Positions 13,838-21,887 of a stretch of 22,027 nt of DNA are shown in pieces. The translations under genes and the position numbers were made by a program. Position 1 is the first letter of the stretch, and each line of letters starts with the position of its first letter. The stretch covers positions 1 to 22,027 of the forward strand of contig JAICUS010000024.1 of the NCBI GenBank assembly GCA_025935735.1, read 5' to 3'. The notes below the pieces were generated by a model. It saw nothing but the letters and a program-made list of their open reading frames with translations. It had not been told where the DNA came from and ran no database searches. Origin of the DNA: Solirubrobacteraceae bacterium. GTDB taxonomy: Bacteria > Actinomycetota > Thermoleophilia > Solirubrobacterales > Solirubrobacteraceae.

Positions 13838-14889
13838 CGCACGCTCTCCTCCTTCCGCAGCTCCTCGCCGCTCTCCGCCCGCGGCTCGTCACCGCGGGAT
13901 CGCTCCTTCCAGAACCCCGTCACCCGTCCCACCGCCCCCATGAGCCCCTGGGGCGCCAGCGGCATCAGCAGGATCAGCACCAGCCCGTAGACCGCCAGCG
14001 CGAGGTTGGCCTGCACGCCGCCGGACAGGTTCAGCCCCCGGCTCAGGTCGTCCGCCCACTGCGGGATGAGCACGATCAGGGCCGCGCCCATCGCGGCGCC
14101 GAACAGGCTCCCCAGCCCGCCCAGGATCGCGCCCGTGAGCAGCTGCACCGACAGCACCAGCGTGAACGCGCCGGGCGCCGCCACCCCCGTCACCACGACC
14201 AGGAGCCCGCCGGCCAGCCCGGCGCACGCGGAGCTGACCACGAACGCCAGCACCTGCGTGCGAGCCACGTTGATGCCGGCCAGCCGCGCGGCCACCTCGT
14301 CGTCGCGCACCGCCCGCAGCGAGCGCCCGATCCGGCTGCGCGTCAGGTTGGCCAGCACGAGATAGACGATCAGCGCGCCCAGGCAGGCGATGCAGGCCTG
14401 CCAGCGCTCCAGCGGGAACGTCTCGCCCAGCCACAGCGGCGGCGGCGAGGGGGCGACCGACAGCCCGTTGTCGGCGCCGAGAAAGTGGGGGAAGCGCTGC
14501 GAGAGCGCCGGCAGCCCGACGGCCAGCGTGAGCGTCGCGCCGGCCAGGTAGGGGCCGCGCAGCCGCGCCGCCGCCGCGCCGGCGAGCACGCCGGCCAGCG
14601 CGCCGGCCAGCGTGCCCAGCGCGAGCGCCACCGCCAGCGGGGGGCCGGTCCCGCTGTCGCCCAGGACCTTCGCCGTCGTGTACGCGCCGACGGCCATGAG
14701 CGCCCCATGGCCGAGCGAGATCTGCCCGTTGAGGCCGGTCAGCACCGTCAGCCCGGCGACGCCGCAGAACAGGTAGGCCATCGTGGCCAGCTGCAGGTCG
14801 TTGAACTGGCCCAGCGCGCCGCTGAGGAACCACAGGATCACGCCGGCCACGACGGCGATCGTCAGGTGCCTGGGCAGCGTCCTAGACAC
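13834..14889 (-). CDS. livM: Branched-chain amino acid-type ABC transporter permease, LivM family
   Basis: The 351-residue inner-membrane protein is the second permease of the importer. It has about ten hydrophobic helices, the LivM landmark TGLNGQISLGHGALMAVGAY near residues 53-72, and the cytoplasmic loop GRSLRAVRDDEVAARLAGIN that docks onto the ATPases, followed by VLAFVVSSACAGLAGGL. The end is a charged tail of about 25 residues rich in Glu and Arg, longer than usual. The GTG at 14889 is chosen because it overlaps the livH stop by 8 nt and starts directly before the first helix. Confidence 0.92.
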   Translation of the reverse strand: MSRTLPRHLTIAVVAGVILWFLSGALGQFNDLQLATMAYLFCGVAGLTVLTGLNGQISLGHGALMAVGAYTTAKVLGDSGTGPPLAVALALGTLAGALAGVLAGAAAARLRGPYLAGATLTLAVGLPALSQRFPHFLGADNGLSVAPSPPPLWLGETFPLERWQACIACLGALIVYLVLANLTRSRIGRSLRAVRDDEVAARLAGINVARTQVLAFVVSSACAGLAGGLLVVVTGVAAPGAFTLVLSVQLLTGAILGGLGSLFGAAMGAALIVLIPQWADDLSRGLNLSGGVQANLALAVYGLVLILLMPLAPQGLMGAVGRVTGFWKERSRGDEPRAESGEELRKEESVR

Positions 14890-15760
14890 GGCGCTCCGCC
14901 GCGTGCGCGAACAGGCCGCTCGGGCGCACCATCAGCACCGCGACCAGGATCACCAGCGCGCCCAGCGTGACCACCGACGCACCGACGTAGCCGGACACGT
15001 AGCTGAGCGCGACGCCGAGGACCAGGCCGCCCACCACCGCTCCCGGCGGGCTCTCCAGCCCGCCGAGCACCGCGGCGGTGAAGCCGAACACCAGCACGGT
15101 GTCGAAGCTCGAGGGCGACACGAACACCGACGGCGCCACCAGGACCCCGGCCAGGGACCCGGCCATCGAGGCGAGCGCCCAGCCGGCGGTGAACATCCGC
15201 CCGACCCGCACGCCGAGCAGCCGCGACACCTCGGGCGCGAACGCGGCGGCGCGCATCTGCAGCCCGAGGCTCGTACCCCGGAACAGCAGCACGAGCGCCA
15301 CCAGCAGCACCGCGACCACGATCACGATGAACAGGTCGTTGGGCGCGAAGAACAGCGAGTGGCCGCCGATCCGGTAGCCGCGGATGGAGAACGCGGGCGG
15401 GAAGCCCTTCGGGTTGCCGCCCCAGATCATCCCGGCGACGGCCTCGAGCAGCACGAGCAGCCCGAGCGTGACGATGATCGCGTTCAGCGGCGGGCCGCCC
15501 TCGATCGGCCGCACGACGACCCGCTCGACCACCGCGCCGAGCACGAGCCCGCTGACCAGCGCGGCCACGAAGCCGGCGACGTAGGACGCGCCGGAGTCGA
15601 TCAGCGCCCAGGCGATGAACGTGGTCAGCATCAGCATCCCGGCCTGGGCGAAGTTGAGGATGCGCGTGGCGCGCCAGATCAGCACGAGCGACAGCGCGAC
15701 GGCGGCGTAGATCGCGCCGTTGGAGATGCCATTGAGGGTGAGGTCGACAAAGCGCTGCAT
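14882..15760 (-). CDS. livH: Branched-chain amino acid-type ABC transporter permease, LivH family
   Basis: The 292-residue inner-membrane protein is the first permease. The N-terminus NGISNGAIYAAVALSLVLIWRATRILNFAQAGM is the standard LivH start (the 'G..YAL.A.GL.L....I..FAHG' pattern). VVERVVVRPIEGGPPLNAIIVTLG follows, with the coupling loop RAAAFAPEVSRLLGVRVGR and the C-terminal GGLESPPGAVVGGLVLGV. Eight or so helices are visible and the length is normal. Its ATG shares one base with the livF stop (TGATG). The frame is open further upstream through livF, but that part is antisense-like shadow sequence. Confidence 0.93.
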   Translation of the reverse strand: MQRFVDLTLNGISNGAIYAAVALSLVLIWRATRILNFAQAGMLMLTTFIAWALIDSGASYVAGFVAALVSGLVLGAVVERVVVRPIEGGPPLNAIIVTLGLLVLLEAVAGMIWGGNPKGFPPAFSIRGYRIGGHSLFFAPNDLFIVIVVAVLLVALVLLFRGTSLGLQMRAAAFAPEVSRLLGVRVGRMFTAGWALASMAGSLAGVLVAPSVFVSPSSFDTVLVFGFTAAVLGGLESPPGAVVGGLVLGVALSYVSGYVGASVVTLGALVILVAVLMVRPSGLFAHAAERRV

Positions 15761-16452
15761 CAGAACCCCAGGTAGGCGTGGCGCAGTGTCTCGTCTGCGG
15801 CCAGCGCGCCCGGCGCGTCGACGGCCGCGATCCGGCCGAGCGCGAGCACGATCGCCCGGTCGGCCACCGACAGGGCGCTGCGGGCGTTCTGCTCGACCAG
15901 CAGGACGGTCAGCCCGCTGCGGTCGCGCTCGTCGCGCAGCAGCGCGACGATCTGCGCGGCCACCCGGGGCGCCAGCCCGAGCGACGGCTCGTCGAGCAGC
16001 AGCAGCCGCGGGCGCGCCATCAGCGCGCGGCCGATCACCAGCATCTGGCGCTCGCCGCCCGACAGCGTCCCGGCCGGCTTGGCCCGCCGCTCGCGCAGCG
16101 CGGGGAAGAGCGCGTAGATGCGGTCGCCGTCGTCCGCGCGCCGCCACAGGCCGCCGAGCCTCAGGTTCTCCTCGACGGTCAGCTCGGTGATCACGCCGCG
16201 GCCCTCGGGGACGTGGGCGATGCCCAGCCGGGCGATGTCCTCGGCCGCGGCGCCGCCGATCTCCCGGCCGTCGAACACGATCGAGCCCGAGCGGGCGCGC
16301 ACCAGCCCGGAGATCGTGCGCAGCAGCGACGTCTTGCCGGCGCCGTTGGCGCCCAGCACGGCGGTGATGCTCCCGTCGGCCACCTCGAAGGACACGCCGG
16401 CGAGCGCGGTCACCGGCCCGTAGGCCACGCGCAGGCCGTCAACCCGCAGCAT
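15760..16452 (-). CDS. livF: Branched-chain amino acid-type ABC transporter ATPase, LivF family
   Basis: The 230-residue cytoplasmic ATPase powers the importer together with LivG. Motifs: Walker A GANGAGKT (34-41), HVPEGRGV (80-87, the LivF form of the Q-loop region), ABC signature LSGGERQ (130-136), Walker B LLLLDEP ending at Glu155 region (150-157), and VEQNA (186-190), in which the usual switch histidine is glutamine, as is normal for LivF. It ends in the family-typical AYLGF. The ATG at 16452 lies inside the livG end (14-nt overlap), with GTGGAG upstream as ribosome-binding site. Confidence 0.93.
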   Translation of the reverse strand: MLRVDGLRVAYGPVTALAGVSFEVADGSITAVLGANGAGKTSLLRTISGLVRARSGSIVFDGREIGGAAAEDIARLGIAHVPEGRGVITELTVEENLRLGGLWRRADDGDRIYALFPALRERRAKPAGTLSGGERQMLVIGRALMARPRLLLLDEPSLGLAPRVAAQIVALLRDERDRSGLTVLLVEQNARSALSVADRAIVLALGRIAAVDAPGALAADETLRHAYLGF

Positions 16453-17209
16453 CGAGCTCCACCCCGAGGTAGGCGTCGAGGACCTGCGGGTCGGCCTGCA
16501 CCTCGGCCGGGGTGCCGGCGGCGATGCAGCGCCCGAAGTCGAGCACGACCACACGGTCGCAGACCTCCATCACCAGGTCCATGTGGTGCTCGACCAGCAG
16601 CACCGAGGTCTTGCCCTTCAGCGCGGCGATCCGCGCGGCCAGGTCCTTCATGTCGGCCTCGTCGAGGCCGCCCGCGGGCTCGTCGAGCAGCAGCAGCCGC
16701 GGCTCGCCCACCAGCGCGCGGGCCAGCGCCACCCGCTTCTGCACGCCGTAGGGCAGCGTGCCGGGCAGCCGGCCCGCGTGGTCGGCGACGCCGAGCCGTT
16801 GCAGCGCCTGCAGGCCGCGCTCGCGCAGCGCGCGCTCGTCGCGGTCCGAGCGCGGGAGCCCGAGCAGCCCGGACAGCGCCCCGGCGCGGGCGGTGCGCTC
16901 CGCACCGGCGACCGCGTTCTCCAGCGCGGTCAGCCCGGGGAAGAGCCCGACGCCCTGCAGCGTGCGGGCGATGCCGCGGCCGGCGAGCTCGTGCGGGCGC
17001 ACGCGGTCCAGCGGCTCGCCGTCCCAGCGCACCGAGCCCTCATCCGCCCGTACGAACCCGCAGATCACGTTGAACAGCGTCGTCTTGCCGGCGCCGTTGG
17101 GGCCGATCACGCCGACGACCTCGCCCGGCCCGACGGTCAGCGACACGCTGTCGAGCGCGGTCAGTCCGCCGAAGCGCACGGTGACACCGGCCACGTCCAG
17201 CGTGGTCAT
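16439..17209 (-). CDS. livG: Branched-chain amino acid-type ABC transporter ATPase, LivG family
   Basis: The 256-residue cytoplasmic ATPase is first in the operon. Motifs: VRFGGLTALDSVSLTV (11-26), Walker A GPNGAGKT (36-43), ARTLQGVGLFPGLTALEN (81-98, the Q-loop region; the family usually has 'FQ'), a degenerate signature LPYGVQKRV (152-160; LivG usually has LSYGQQRR), Walker B LLLLDEPAGGLD (172-183) and the switch histidine in VEHHMD (206-211). The ATG at 17209 has GAGGAA about 10 nt upstream; the longer in-frame ATG at 17245 lacks a ribosome-binding site. It faces the PucR-type gene across 109 bp, which must hold both promoters. Confidence 0.92.
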   Translation of the reverse strand: MTTLDVAGVTVRFGGLTALDSVSLTVGPGEVVGVIGPNGAGKTTLFNVICGFVRADEGSVRWDGEPLDRVRPHELAGRGIARTLQGVGLFPGLTALENAVAGAERTARAGALSGLLGLPRSDRDERALRERGLQALQRLGVADHAGRLPGTLPYGVQKRVALARALVGEPRLLLLDEPAGGLDEADMKDLAARIAALKGKTSVLLVEHHMDLVMEVCDRVVVLDFGRCIAAGTPAEVQADPQVLDAYLGVELDAAG

Positions 17210-17318
17210 CTGCCGAAGGTTCCTCGTTGATGGCGGCGCACTCATCGTCGGGATTCGCCAAAGTTCGCCGCGCCCCCTTGTGCGTGGGAGACAATCCGGG
17301 GTCGAGGAGGAGGAACGG

Positions 17319-18557
17319 ATGTCCATTGGAGTGCTCGAGCCGCTCGCCCAGGGCGAGCACCTGCGCGCCGAGCGGGCGCGGATCCTGTCCACCGTGCAGG
17401 ACCGCCTCGACGCGGTCGTGGACCGCGCGGTGGCCGTGATGCGCGACGAGATCCCCGCCTACGCGGCCGCGCCGCCGGCGTTCTTCGCCGACGTGCGCCA
17501 CCAGGTCTACCTCCACTACAGCCTCAAGCTGGACCGGCTGCTGGGCGAGGAGGACGTCTCGCTGGACGACCTGCGCTTCGCCCGCGGGGCGGCGATGCGC
17601 CGGGCCCGGCTCGGCTTCGCGCTGGAGGACTTCATCAACGCCTTCCGGGTCGGCCAGCAGGTGTTCTGGGAGGCCGTGGTCGAGGCCGCGGGGCCGACGG
17701 CGGAGGGGCGCGAGGCGGCGCTGACGCTGGCCACGCCGCTGATGCGCTACTGCGACTTCGCCTCCACCCACGCCGGCCACGCGTACGCCGAGTTCCTCCA
17801 GCACGCCGTGGCGGACGCGGACCGCGAGCGGCGCGACCTGCTCGAGCACCTGCTGGCGGGCGAGATGCCCGCGCGCGGGCCGCTGCGCGCGGCCGCGCAG
17901 ACCTACGGGCTCTCCGACACGGCGGCGATGGTCGTCGTGGTGGCCGAGCCGACCGCGCCGGACGGCGACCCGGACGCGGCCAGCGCGGCGATCGCCCGCG
18001 CGGCGCTGGGCGACACCCGCACGCTGGTGGTGGTGCGCCAGTCGGAGATCGTGGCCGTGCCGGCGCTCGGGGCGGGCTGCGATCCCTCGCGCGTGTGCGA
18101 GCGCGTGGACGCGGTGCACGCCCGGCTGCGCGAGGAGGGGCTGCCGCTTGCGCTGGGCATCAGCACGCCGGCGGCGGGGGTGGCCGAGCTCCCGCGCGCC
18201 TACGCCGAGGCGCACGCCGCGCTGGAGCTGGTGGACGGCGGCGGCGTGGCCGCGCTGCCCCGGATGGCCGCGTTCGACTACCTGACGCTGAGCGCGCGCG
18301 ACACGGCGCGGCGGCTCGTCGACCCCGCGCTGCGCGACTTCCTGGCCGACGACCGGGCGCGCGGCGGTGTGCTGCGCGACACGGTGCAGGCGCTGGCCGC
18401 GGCCGACCTCCAGCTCGCCGCGGCGGCGGCGCGCCTGCGGGTGCACCCGAACACGGCGTCCTACCGGGTGAGCCGGATCGAGGAGCGCACGGGCCGCAAC
18501 CCGCGCCGGGTGGCGGACCTCATCGAGCTGTTGGTGGCCATCGCGCTCGAACGCTGA
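17319..18557 (+). CDS. PucR/CdaR-type transcriptional regulator
   Basis: The 412-residue protein ends in a PucR-type helix-turn-helix (residues about 354-412: LAAAAARLRVHPNTASYRVSRIEERTG, then NPRRVADLIELLVAI), the hallmark of this activator family that controls purine, sugar-acid or amino-acid catabolism. The middle (about 200-330) is the degenerate GGDEF-like region common in this family, and the N-terminal 170 residues are helical with no recognised catalytic site, probably a sensory domain. The ATG at 17319 has GAGGAGGAGG 5 nt upstream. Its position, divergent from livGFHMJ, makes it the likely regulator of that importer; the inducer may be the imported solute. Its 3' end overlaps the convergent nuclease gene by 38 bp. 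Confidence 0.87.
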   Translation: MSIGVLEPLAQGEHLRAERARILSTVQDRLDAVVDRAVAVMRDEIPAYAAAPPAFFADVRHQVYLHYSLKLDRLLGEEDVSLDDLRFARGAAMRRARLGFALEDFINAFRVGQQVFWEAVVEAAGPTAEGREAALTLATPLMRYCDFASTHAGHAYAEFLQHAVADADRERRDLLEHLLAGEMPARGPLRAAAQTYGLSDTAAMVVVVAEPTAPDGDPDAASAAIARAALGDTRTLVVVRQSEIVAVPALGAGCDPSRVCERVDAVHARLREEGLPLALGISTPAAGVAELPRAYAEAHAALELVDGGGVAALPRMAAFDYLTLSARDTARRLVDPALRDFLADDRARGGVLRDTVQALAAADLQLAAAAARLRVHPNTASYRVSRIEERTGRNPRRVADLIELLVAIALER

Positions 18558-19290
18558 AGTCCGCCTCCAGCGCCGAGTGGTCGCTCAGCCCGGCGATGCG
18601 CCAGTCGTGGTGGTAGCCGGACGCCGCGAGCTCGAGCTCCGCCGAGACGAAGACGTGGTCGAGCCGCCAGCCGCCCTTGTTGTGCGGGAACGTCCACGAC
18701 CGCTCCGGCTCTTCGTAGCCGTGCAGGCTCCGGATGGCGTCGGCGAACCCGAGCTCGGCCAGCCGCGGCACGACGCCGAGCTCGCCGTCGTCCCACTCGG
18801 TGCCCCGCTCCTCGCGCAGGCGCTCCTTGGAGTCGCGCGCGAAGGAGATGACGGTGCCGTCGGGCCTCTCGCGCCGCGGGGTGTTGAGGTCGCCGCACAG
18901 CACGCGCGGGCCGGCGGCCGCGGCCAGGCCGGCGCGGACGGCCTCCAGCGTGCGCACCTTCACCCAGCCGTTGGCGGCGTTGGGCACGTGGACGGCGTGG
19001 ATCGCGATCCCGTCTACGCTTCCCGCCGCCGTGCTCTCCGGGCGCGGCACGGGCAGCGGCTCCACCGGCTCGATCGGCTCGCGGGCGGCGAGGAGCACGC
19101 CCATGCGCGGCCCGGGCGAGTACACGAGGTGGGGGAGGGCGATCCGTCTCAGCGCCGTCTCCCACAGCCCGTGCCCGCGCGCGGTCACCTCCTGCAGCGC
19201 GACGACGTCGGGCTCCCGCGAGGCCAGCGCCGCGACCTGGTCGGGCAGCACGGTGACCCGCCGGGCGACGTTCCAGGTGATCAGCCGCAC
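18520..19290 (-). CDS. Endonuclease/exonuclease/phosphatase (EEP) superfamily protein
   Basis: The 256-residue protein has the complete EEP (DNase I/exonuclease III-like) metal and catalytic set: Asn7 (TWNVA), Glu34 (LQEV), Asp134 and Asn136 (CGDLNTP), Asp211 (RLDHVF), and Asp237-His238 (SDHSALEAD). Members cleave phosphodiester or phosphomonoester bonds in DNA, RNA or lipids; the substrate here is unknown, and a true exonuclease III repair role is only one option. There is no signal peptide, so it acts in the cytoplasm. The GTG start overlaps the stop of the upstream alpha/beta hydrolase by 10 nt, which makes the two genes an operon. Confidence 0.88.
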   Translation of the reverse strand: MRLITWNVARRVTVLPDQVAALASREPDVVALQEVTARGHGLWETALRRIALPHLVYSPGPRMGVLLAAREPIEPVEPLPVPRPESTAAGSVDGIAIHAVHVPNAANGWVKVRTLEAVRAGLAAAAGPRVLCGDLNTPRRERPDGTVISFARDSKERLREERGTEWDDGELGVVPRLAELGFADAIRSLHGYEEPERSWTFPHNKGGWRLDHVFVSAELELAASGYHHDWRIAGLSDHSALEADFSVRARWPPTAR

Positions 19291-20144
19291 ACGGCGCGGA
19301 CGGCCGCCGCCACGTCGGCCGGCCGCTCCTCCGGGACGAAGTGGCCGCAGCCGTCGAGGAGCTGCGTGTGCGCGTCGTCGCCGTGGCGCTCCAGGCCCTC
19401 GGCCAGCGCGGTGCCGAGCGGGTCGCGCGTGCCGAAGAGCAGCCGCACGGGGATCTCCAGCCGCTTGCCCTTGGCCTCGTTGCCCGCCGTCGCCGCCTCG
19501 CGGGTGAGGAAGTCGCGGTAGTAGCGGCTGGCCGCCTCGGCGCGCGCCGGCTCGCGGTAGGCGGCGGCGAAGACCTCGACGGCCTCGGTGTCGTAGGTCC
19601 CCATGTCGCCCCAGGCGGCGCGGATGATCCAGGGCGCGGCGTGCGGGATCAGCCGCGGGCCGAGCACCGGTGCGGCGATCGGCGGCTGGTAGATCATCCG
19701 GGGGAGCGACTTCAACGTCCGGCTCATCGGCTGCCAGGGGTGCGAGATGCCGCAGGCCACATAGCCGGTCCAGCGCTCCGGCGCGTCCAGCGCGGCGAGG
19801 AATCCGGCCCAGCCGCCCCAGTCGTGGCCGGCGAGCACGGCCCGCTCGATCCCCAGCGCGTCCAGCAGCGCCGTCGCGTCCTCGGCGATCCGCGCCTTGC
19901 GGTAGTCGCCCGCCGGCCCCGACCAGCCGAGCCCGCGCGTGTCCATGGCCAGGACGCGGAACTCGCCGGCGAGCTCCTCCATCACCCGCCGCCAGCAGTA
20001 CCAGTGCTGCGGGAAGCCGTGCAGCGCGAGCACCGCGGGAGCGTCCTGCGGCCCGGCTGCGGCCACGTGGACCCGCACCCCCGTCGACAGGTCGTGGTAA
20101 GCGTGCGCGACTCCGGGCAGCTCGGGCAGGGGCACCAGGGACAA
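19281..20144 (-). CDS. Alpha/beta hydrolase, epoxide hydrolase-like
   Basis: The 287-residue enzyme has the alpha/beta-hydrolase core with an aspartate nucleophile: oxyanion segment LHGFPQHWYCWRR (41-53), nucleophile elbow GHDWGG (106-111, Asp108), candidate acid in FGTRDPLG (237-244) and catalytic His268 in GCGHFVPEE. The aspartate nucleophile, the HGFP motif and lid tyrosines (RYYRDF, 207-212) favour epoxide hydrolase over esterase; a haloalkane dehalogenase is the other option. The start is uncertain: the TTG at 20144 gives the family-like N-terminus MSLVPLPELPG, but this codon lies at the edge of a palindromic repeat; GTG at 20135 is an alternative. It heads an operon with the EEP gene. 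Confidence 0.85.
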   Translation of the reverse strand: MSLVPLPELPGVAHAYHDLSTGVRVHVAAAGPQDAPAVLALHGFPQHWYCWRRVMEELAGEFRVLAMDTRGLGWSGPAGDYRKARIAEDATALLDALGIERAVLAGHDWGGWAGFLAALDAPERWTGYVACGISHPWQPMSRTLKSLPRMIYQPPIAAPVLGPRLIPHAAPWIIRAAWGDMGTYDTEAVEVFAAAYREPARAEAASRYYRDFLTREAATAGNEAKGKRLEIPVRLLFGTRDPLGTALAEGLERHGDDAHTQLLDGCGHFVPEERPADVAAAVRAVCG

Positions 20145-20208
20145 GGGGGTCAGACCCCCTGGTCTGAGAGCGGGTCCATCGGCAACAAGCTAAAGAGGTC
20201 TGACCCCC
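20144..20208. repeat. REP-like inverted repeat with GGGGTCAGACC core
   Basis: GGGGGTCAGACC (20145-20156) recurs exactly inverted as GGTCTGACCCCC (20197-20208). The left copy is itself part of the palindrome AGGGGGTC-A-GACCCCCT (20144-20160) and of an alternative hairpin TCAGACC-CCCT-GGTCTGA (20150-20167). This is the structure of a REP/BIME-type element. From memory, GGGGTCAGACCCC palindromes are dispersed repeats in several bacteria, but I cannot count copies here. A divergent regulatory hairpin is the alternative. Confidence 0.5.
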
Positions 20209-20227
20209 CCGCGCGCAGCACAGGCGC

Positions 20228-20233
20228 TATCCT
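20228..20233 (+). promoter_or_regulatory. Possible -10 box of the rpmG-secE-nusG-rplKA operon
   Basis: TATCCT lies 81 bp before rpmG, with a predicted start near 20240. No -35 box is seen at the proper distance; that position is occupied by the C-run next to the REP-like repeat. The leader 20240-20314 contains a possible CGCCGG/CCGGCG stem around a T-rich loop. I see no tRNA gene in this gap. Confidence 0.28.
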
Positions 20234-20314
20234 CTCTTGCCGACCTCGCGCCGGTGCGGGGTTTTCCTTTGCGCCGGCGACCGTACGAACCACAGACTCT
20301 CGGAGCACGCCGTC

Positions 20315-20479
20315 ATGGCCCGCGGAGATGTCCGGATCGCCGTCACCCTCGCCTGCGAGGAGTGCAAGCGCCGGAACTACCAGACCAAGAAGTCCAAGCG
20401 CAACAACCCTGACCGCATCACGCTGCGCAAGTACTGCAAGTGGTGCCGGCGGCACACGGGCCACCGCGAGACGCGGTAG
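20315..20479 (+). CDS. rpmG: 50S ribosomal protein L33
   Basis: The 54-residue protein is the L33 component of the large ribosomal subunit. It has two CxxC pairs (Cys14/Cys17 in CEEC and Cys41/Cys44 in CKWC), so this is the zinc-binding form, and the typical [22 protein letters not shown] core. The ATG at 20315 gives the normal length; a longer in-frame start at 20237 would add a non-homologous 26 residues. It leads the cluster with secE and nusG, an arrangement common in actinobacteria. Confidence 0.96.
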   Translation: MARGDVRIAVTLACEECKRRNYQTKKSKRNNPDRITLRKYCKWCRRHTGHRETR

Positions 20480-20492
20480 GGCGAACGGCAGG

Positions 20493-20936
20493 ATGGCCAG
20501 CCACCGTCAGCGGCGCACGCGCCCGTCCCGGGAGCGCGAGCGCGAGCTCGAGGCCGAGGGGCGCGACGAGGCGCTGCTCGGGGAGACCGAGCCGGCCGAC
20601 CCGCTGGGCCAGGCGCTGCCCGACGTGACCGAGGCGCGCCGCGCCGAGGCCGGGCCGGAGCCGCGCGTGCCCGCCGAGGGCGGCGGCCGCCGCGCCTCCG
20701 CCGAGGAGCACGAGCACGAGCATGCGCACGCGCCGGCCGGGCAGCGCAAGGGGCTCTTCGGCCGCGCCGCGGACTTCCTGCGCGCCTGCGTGTCCGAGCT
20801 GCGCCGCGTGCAGTGGCCCGACCGCCGCCAGGTCGGTCAGGGCACCGCGGTGGTCATCGGGTTCGTCGTCATCGCGGGCGCCTACCTGGGCGTCCTCGAC
20901 GCCATCTGGAACCCGATCATTCAGGCCATCATCTAA
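20493..20936 (+). CDS. secE: Preprotein translocase subunit SecE with long N-terminal extension
   Basis: The 147-residue protein is the small essential SecYEG subunit that clamps SecY in the membrane. The functional core is residues 86-147: the amphipathic helix FLRACVSELRRVQWPDRRQ (95-113, with the conserved 'ELRRVQWP') and a single transmembrane helix (about 117-136). The first 85 residues are a charged, low-complexity extension, first Arg/Glu-rich, then with an EEHEHEHAHA tract (71-80); minimal SecE proteins are about 60 residues. The ATG at 20493 lies 13 nt after rpmG with only a poor ribosome-binding site. The stop is 4 nt from nusG. Confidence 0.93.
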   Translation: MASHRQRRTRPSRERERELEAEGRDEALLGETEPADPLGQALPDVTEARRAEAGPEPRVPAEGGGRRASAEEHEHEHAHAPAGQRKGLFGRAADFLRACVSELRRVQWPDRRQVGQGTAVVIGFVVIAGAYLGVLDAIWNPIIQAII

Positions 20937-20940
20937 CGAA

Positions 20941-21462
20941 ATGTTTCGCTGGTACGTCATCAACACCTATTCCGGGCACGAGAACAAGGTCAAGCAGAAC
21001 CTCGAGCACCGCGTGTCCTCGCTCAACCAGTCGCGTGCGGTCCGGCAGGTCGTCGTGCCGACCGAGACCGTCCAGGAGATGAAGGACAACCAGAAGATCT
21101 CCGTGGAGAAGCGGACCATGCCCGGCTACGTGCTGGTGAACATGGACCTCAACGAGGACTCCTGGCAGGTCGTCAAGGGCACGCCGGGCGTGACCGGGTT
21201 CGTCGGCGCGTCGAATGAGCCGATCCCGCTGACCCAGGCCGAGGTGGACCGCCTCCTGCACCGCGAGGTCGCGGTCAAGCAGCCGAGCAGGGCCCAGTTC
21301 TCGATCGGCGAATCCGTGAAGGTGATCAGCGGCCCGCTCTCCGACTTCAGCGGCGAGATCTCCGAGATCAACGAGGACGCCAGCAAGCTGAAGGTGCTGG
21401 TATCCATCTTCGGCCGCGAGACTCCCGTCGAGGTCGGGTACGACCAAGTGAAGAAGATCTAA
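20941..21462 (+). CDS. nusG: Transcription termination/antitermination factor NusG
   Basis: The 173-residue protein binds RNA polymerase and influences pausing, Rho termination and coupling to the ribosome. The NGN domain is clear ([21 protein letters not shown] at 4-24 region, [10 protein letters not shown] at about 61-70, GVTGFVG), followed by a KOW domain ([19 protein letters not shown] onward, about 120-173). The N-terminus begins at once with MFRWYV, without the acidic extension seen in many actinobacterial NusG proteins. Its TAA stop overlaps the rplK ATG by one base. Confidence 0.97.
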   Translation: MFRWYVINTYSGHENKVKQNLEHRVSSLNQSRAVRQVVVPTETVQEMKDNQKISVEKRTMPGYVLVNMDLNEDSWQVVKGTPGVTGFVGASNEPIPLTQAEVDRLLHREVAVKQPSRAQFSIGESVKVISGPLSDFSGEISEINEDASKLKVLVSIFGRETPVEVGYDQVKKI

Positions 21463-21887
21463 TGGCCAAGAAAGTCCTTACCACGATCAAGCTGCAGGCG
21501 CCGGGCGGGCAGGCCTCGCCGGCGCCGCCCGTGGGCCCCGCGCTGGGCCAGCACGGCATCAACATCATGGAGTTCGTCAAGGCGTTCAACGCCCAGACCT
21601 CCGGCGACATGGGGGTCACGATCCCCGTCGTCATCACGGTCTACGAGGATCGCTCGTTCACCTTCATCACCAAGACCCCGCCGGCCGCGGTGCTGATCCG
21701 CCAGGCGATCGGGATCGAGAAGGGCTCGGGCGAGCCGAACCGGACCAAGGTCGGGACGATCACCCAGGACCAGGTCCGCCAGATCGCCGAGAAGAAGCTG
21801 GGCGACCTCAACGCGCACGACGTCGATCAGGCCGCCAAGATCATCGCGGGCACCGCCCGCTCGATGGGTGTGGAGGTCGTGGCGTAA
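21462..21887 (+). CDS. rplK: 50S ribosomal protein L11
   Basis: The 141-residue protein forms the GTPase-associated centre of the large subunit with 23S rRNA and is part of the stringent-response trigger on the ribosome. The N-terminal [30 protein letters not shown] is the highly conserved L11 start with the proline-rich region known for thiopeptide binding, and the C-terminal RNA-binding domain ends in [11 protein letters not shown]. Length is standard. It is coupled to nusG and to rplA by one-base TAATG overlaps. Confidence 0.98.
   Translation: MAKKVLTTIKLQAPGGQASPAPPVGPALGQHGINIMEFVKAFNAQTSGDMGVTIPVVITVYEDRSFTFITKTPPAAVLIRQAIGIEKGSGEPNRTKVGTITQDQVRQIAEKKLGDLNAHDVDQAAKIIAGTARSMGVEVVA

Noticed and set aside
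20071..20220. CRISPR array around the GGGGTCAGACC repeats
   Set aside because: Only two copies, in inverted orientation, with no regular spacers and no cas genes.
20161..20314. A tRNA gene before rpmG, as is common in this neighbourhood in other bacteria
   Set aside because: I found no cloverleaf, T-loop GGTTCRA block or CCA-proximal stem; only a REP-like repeat, a possible -10 box and a weak stem.
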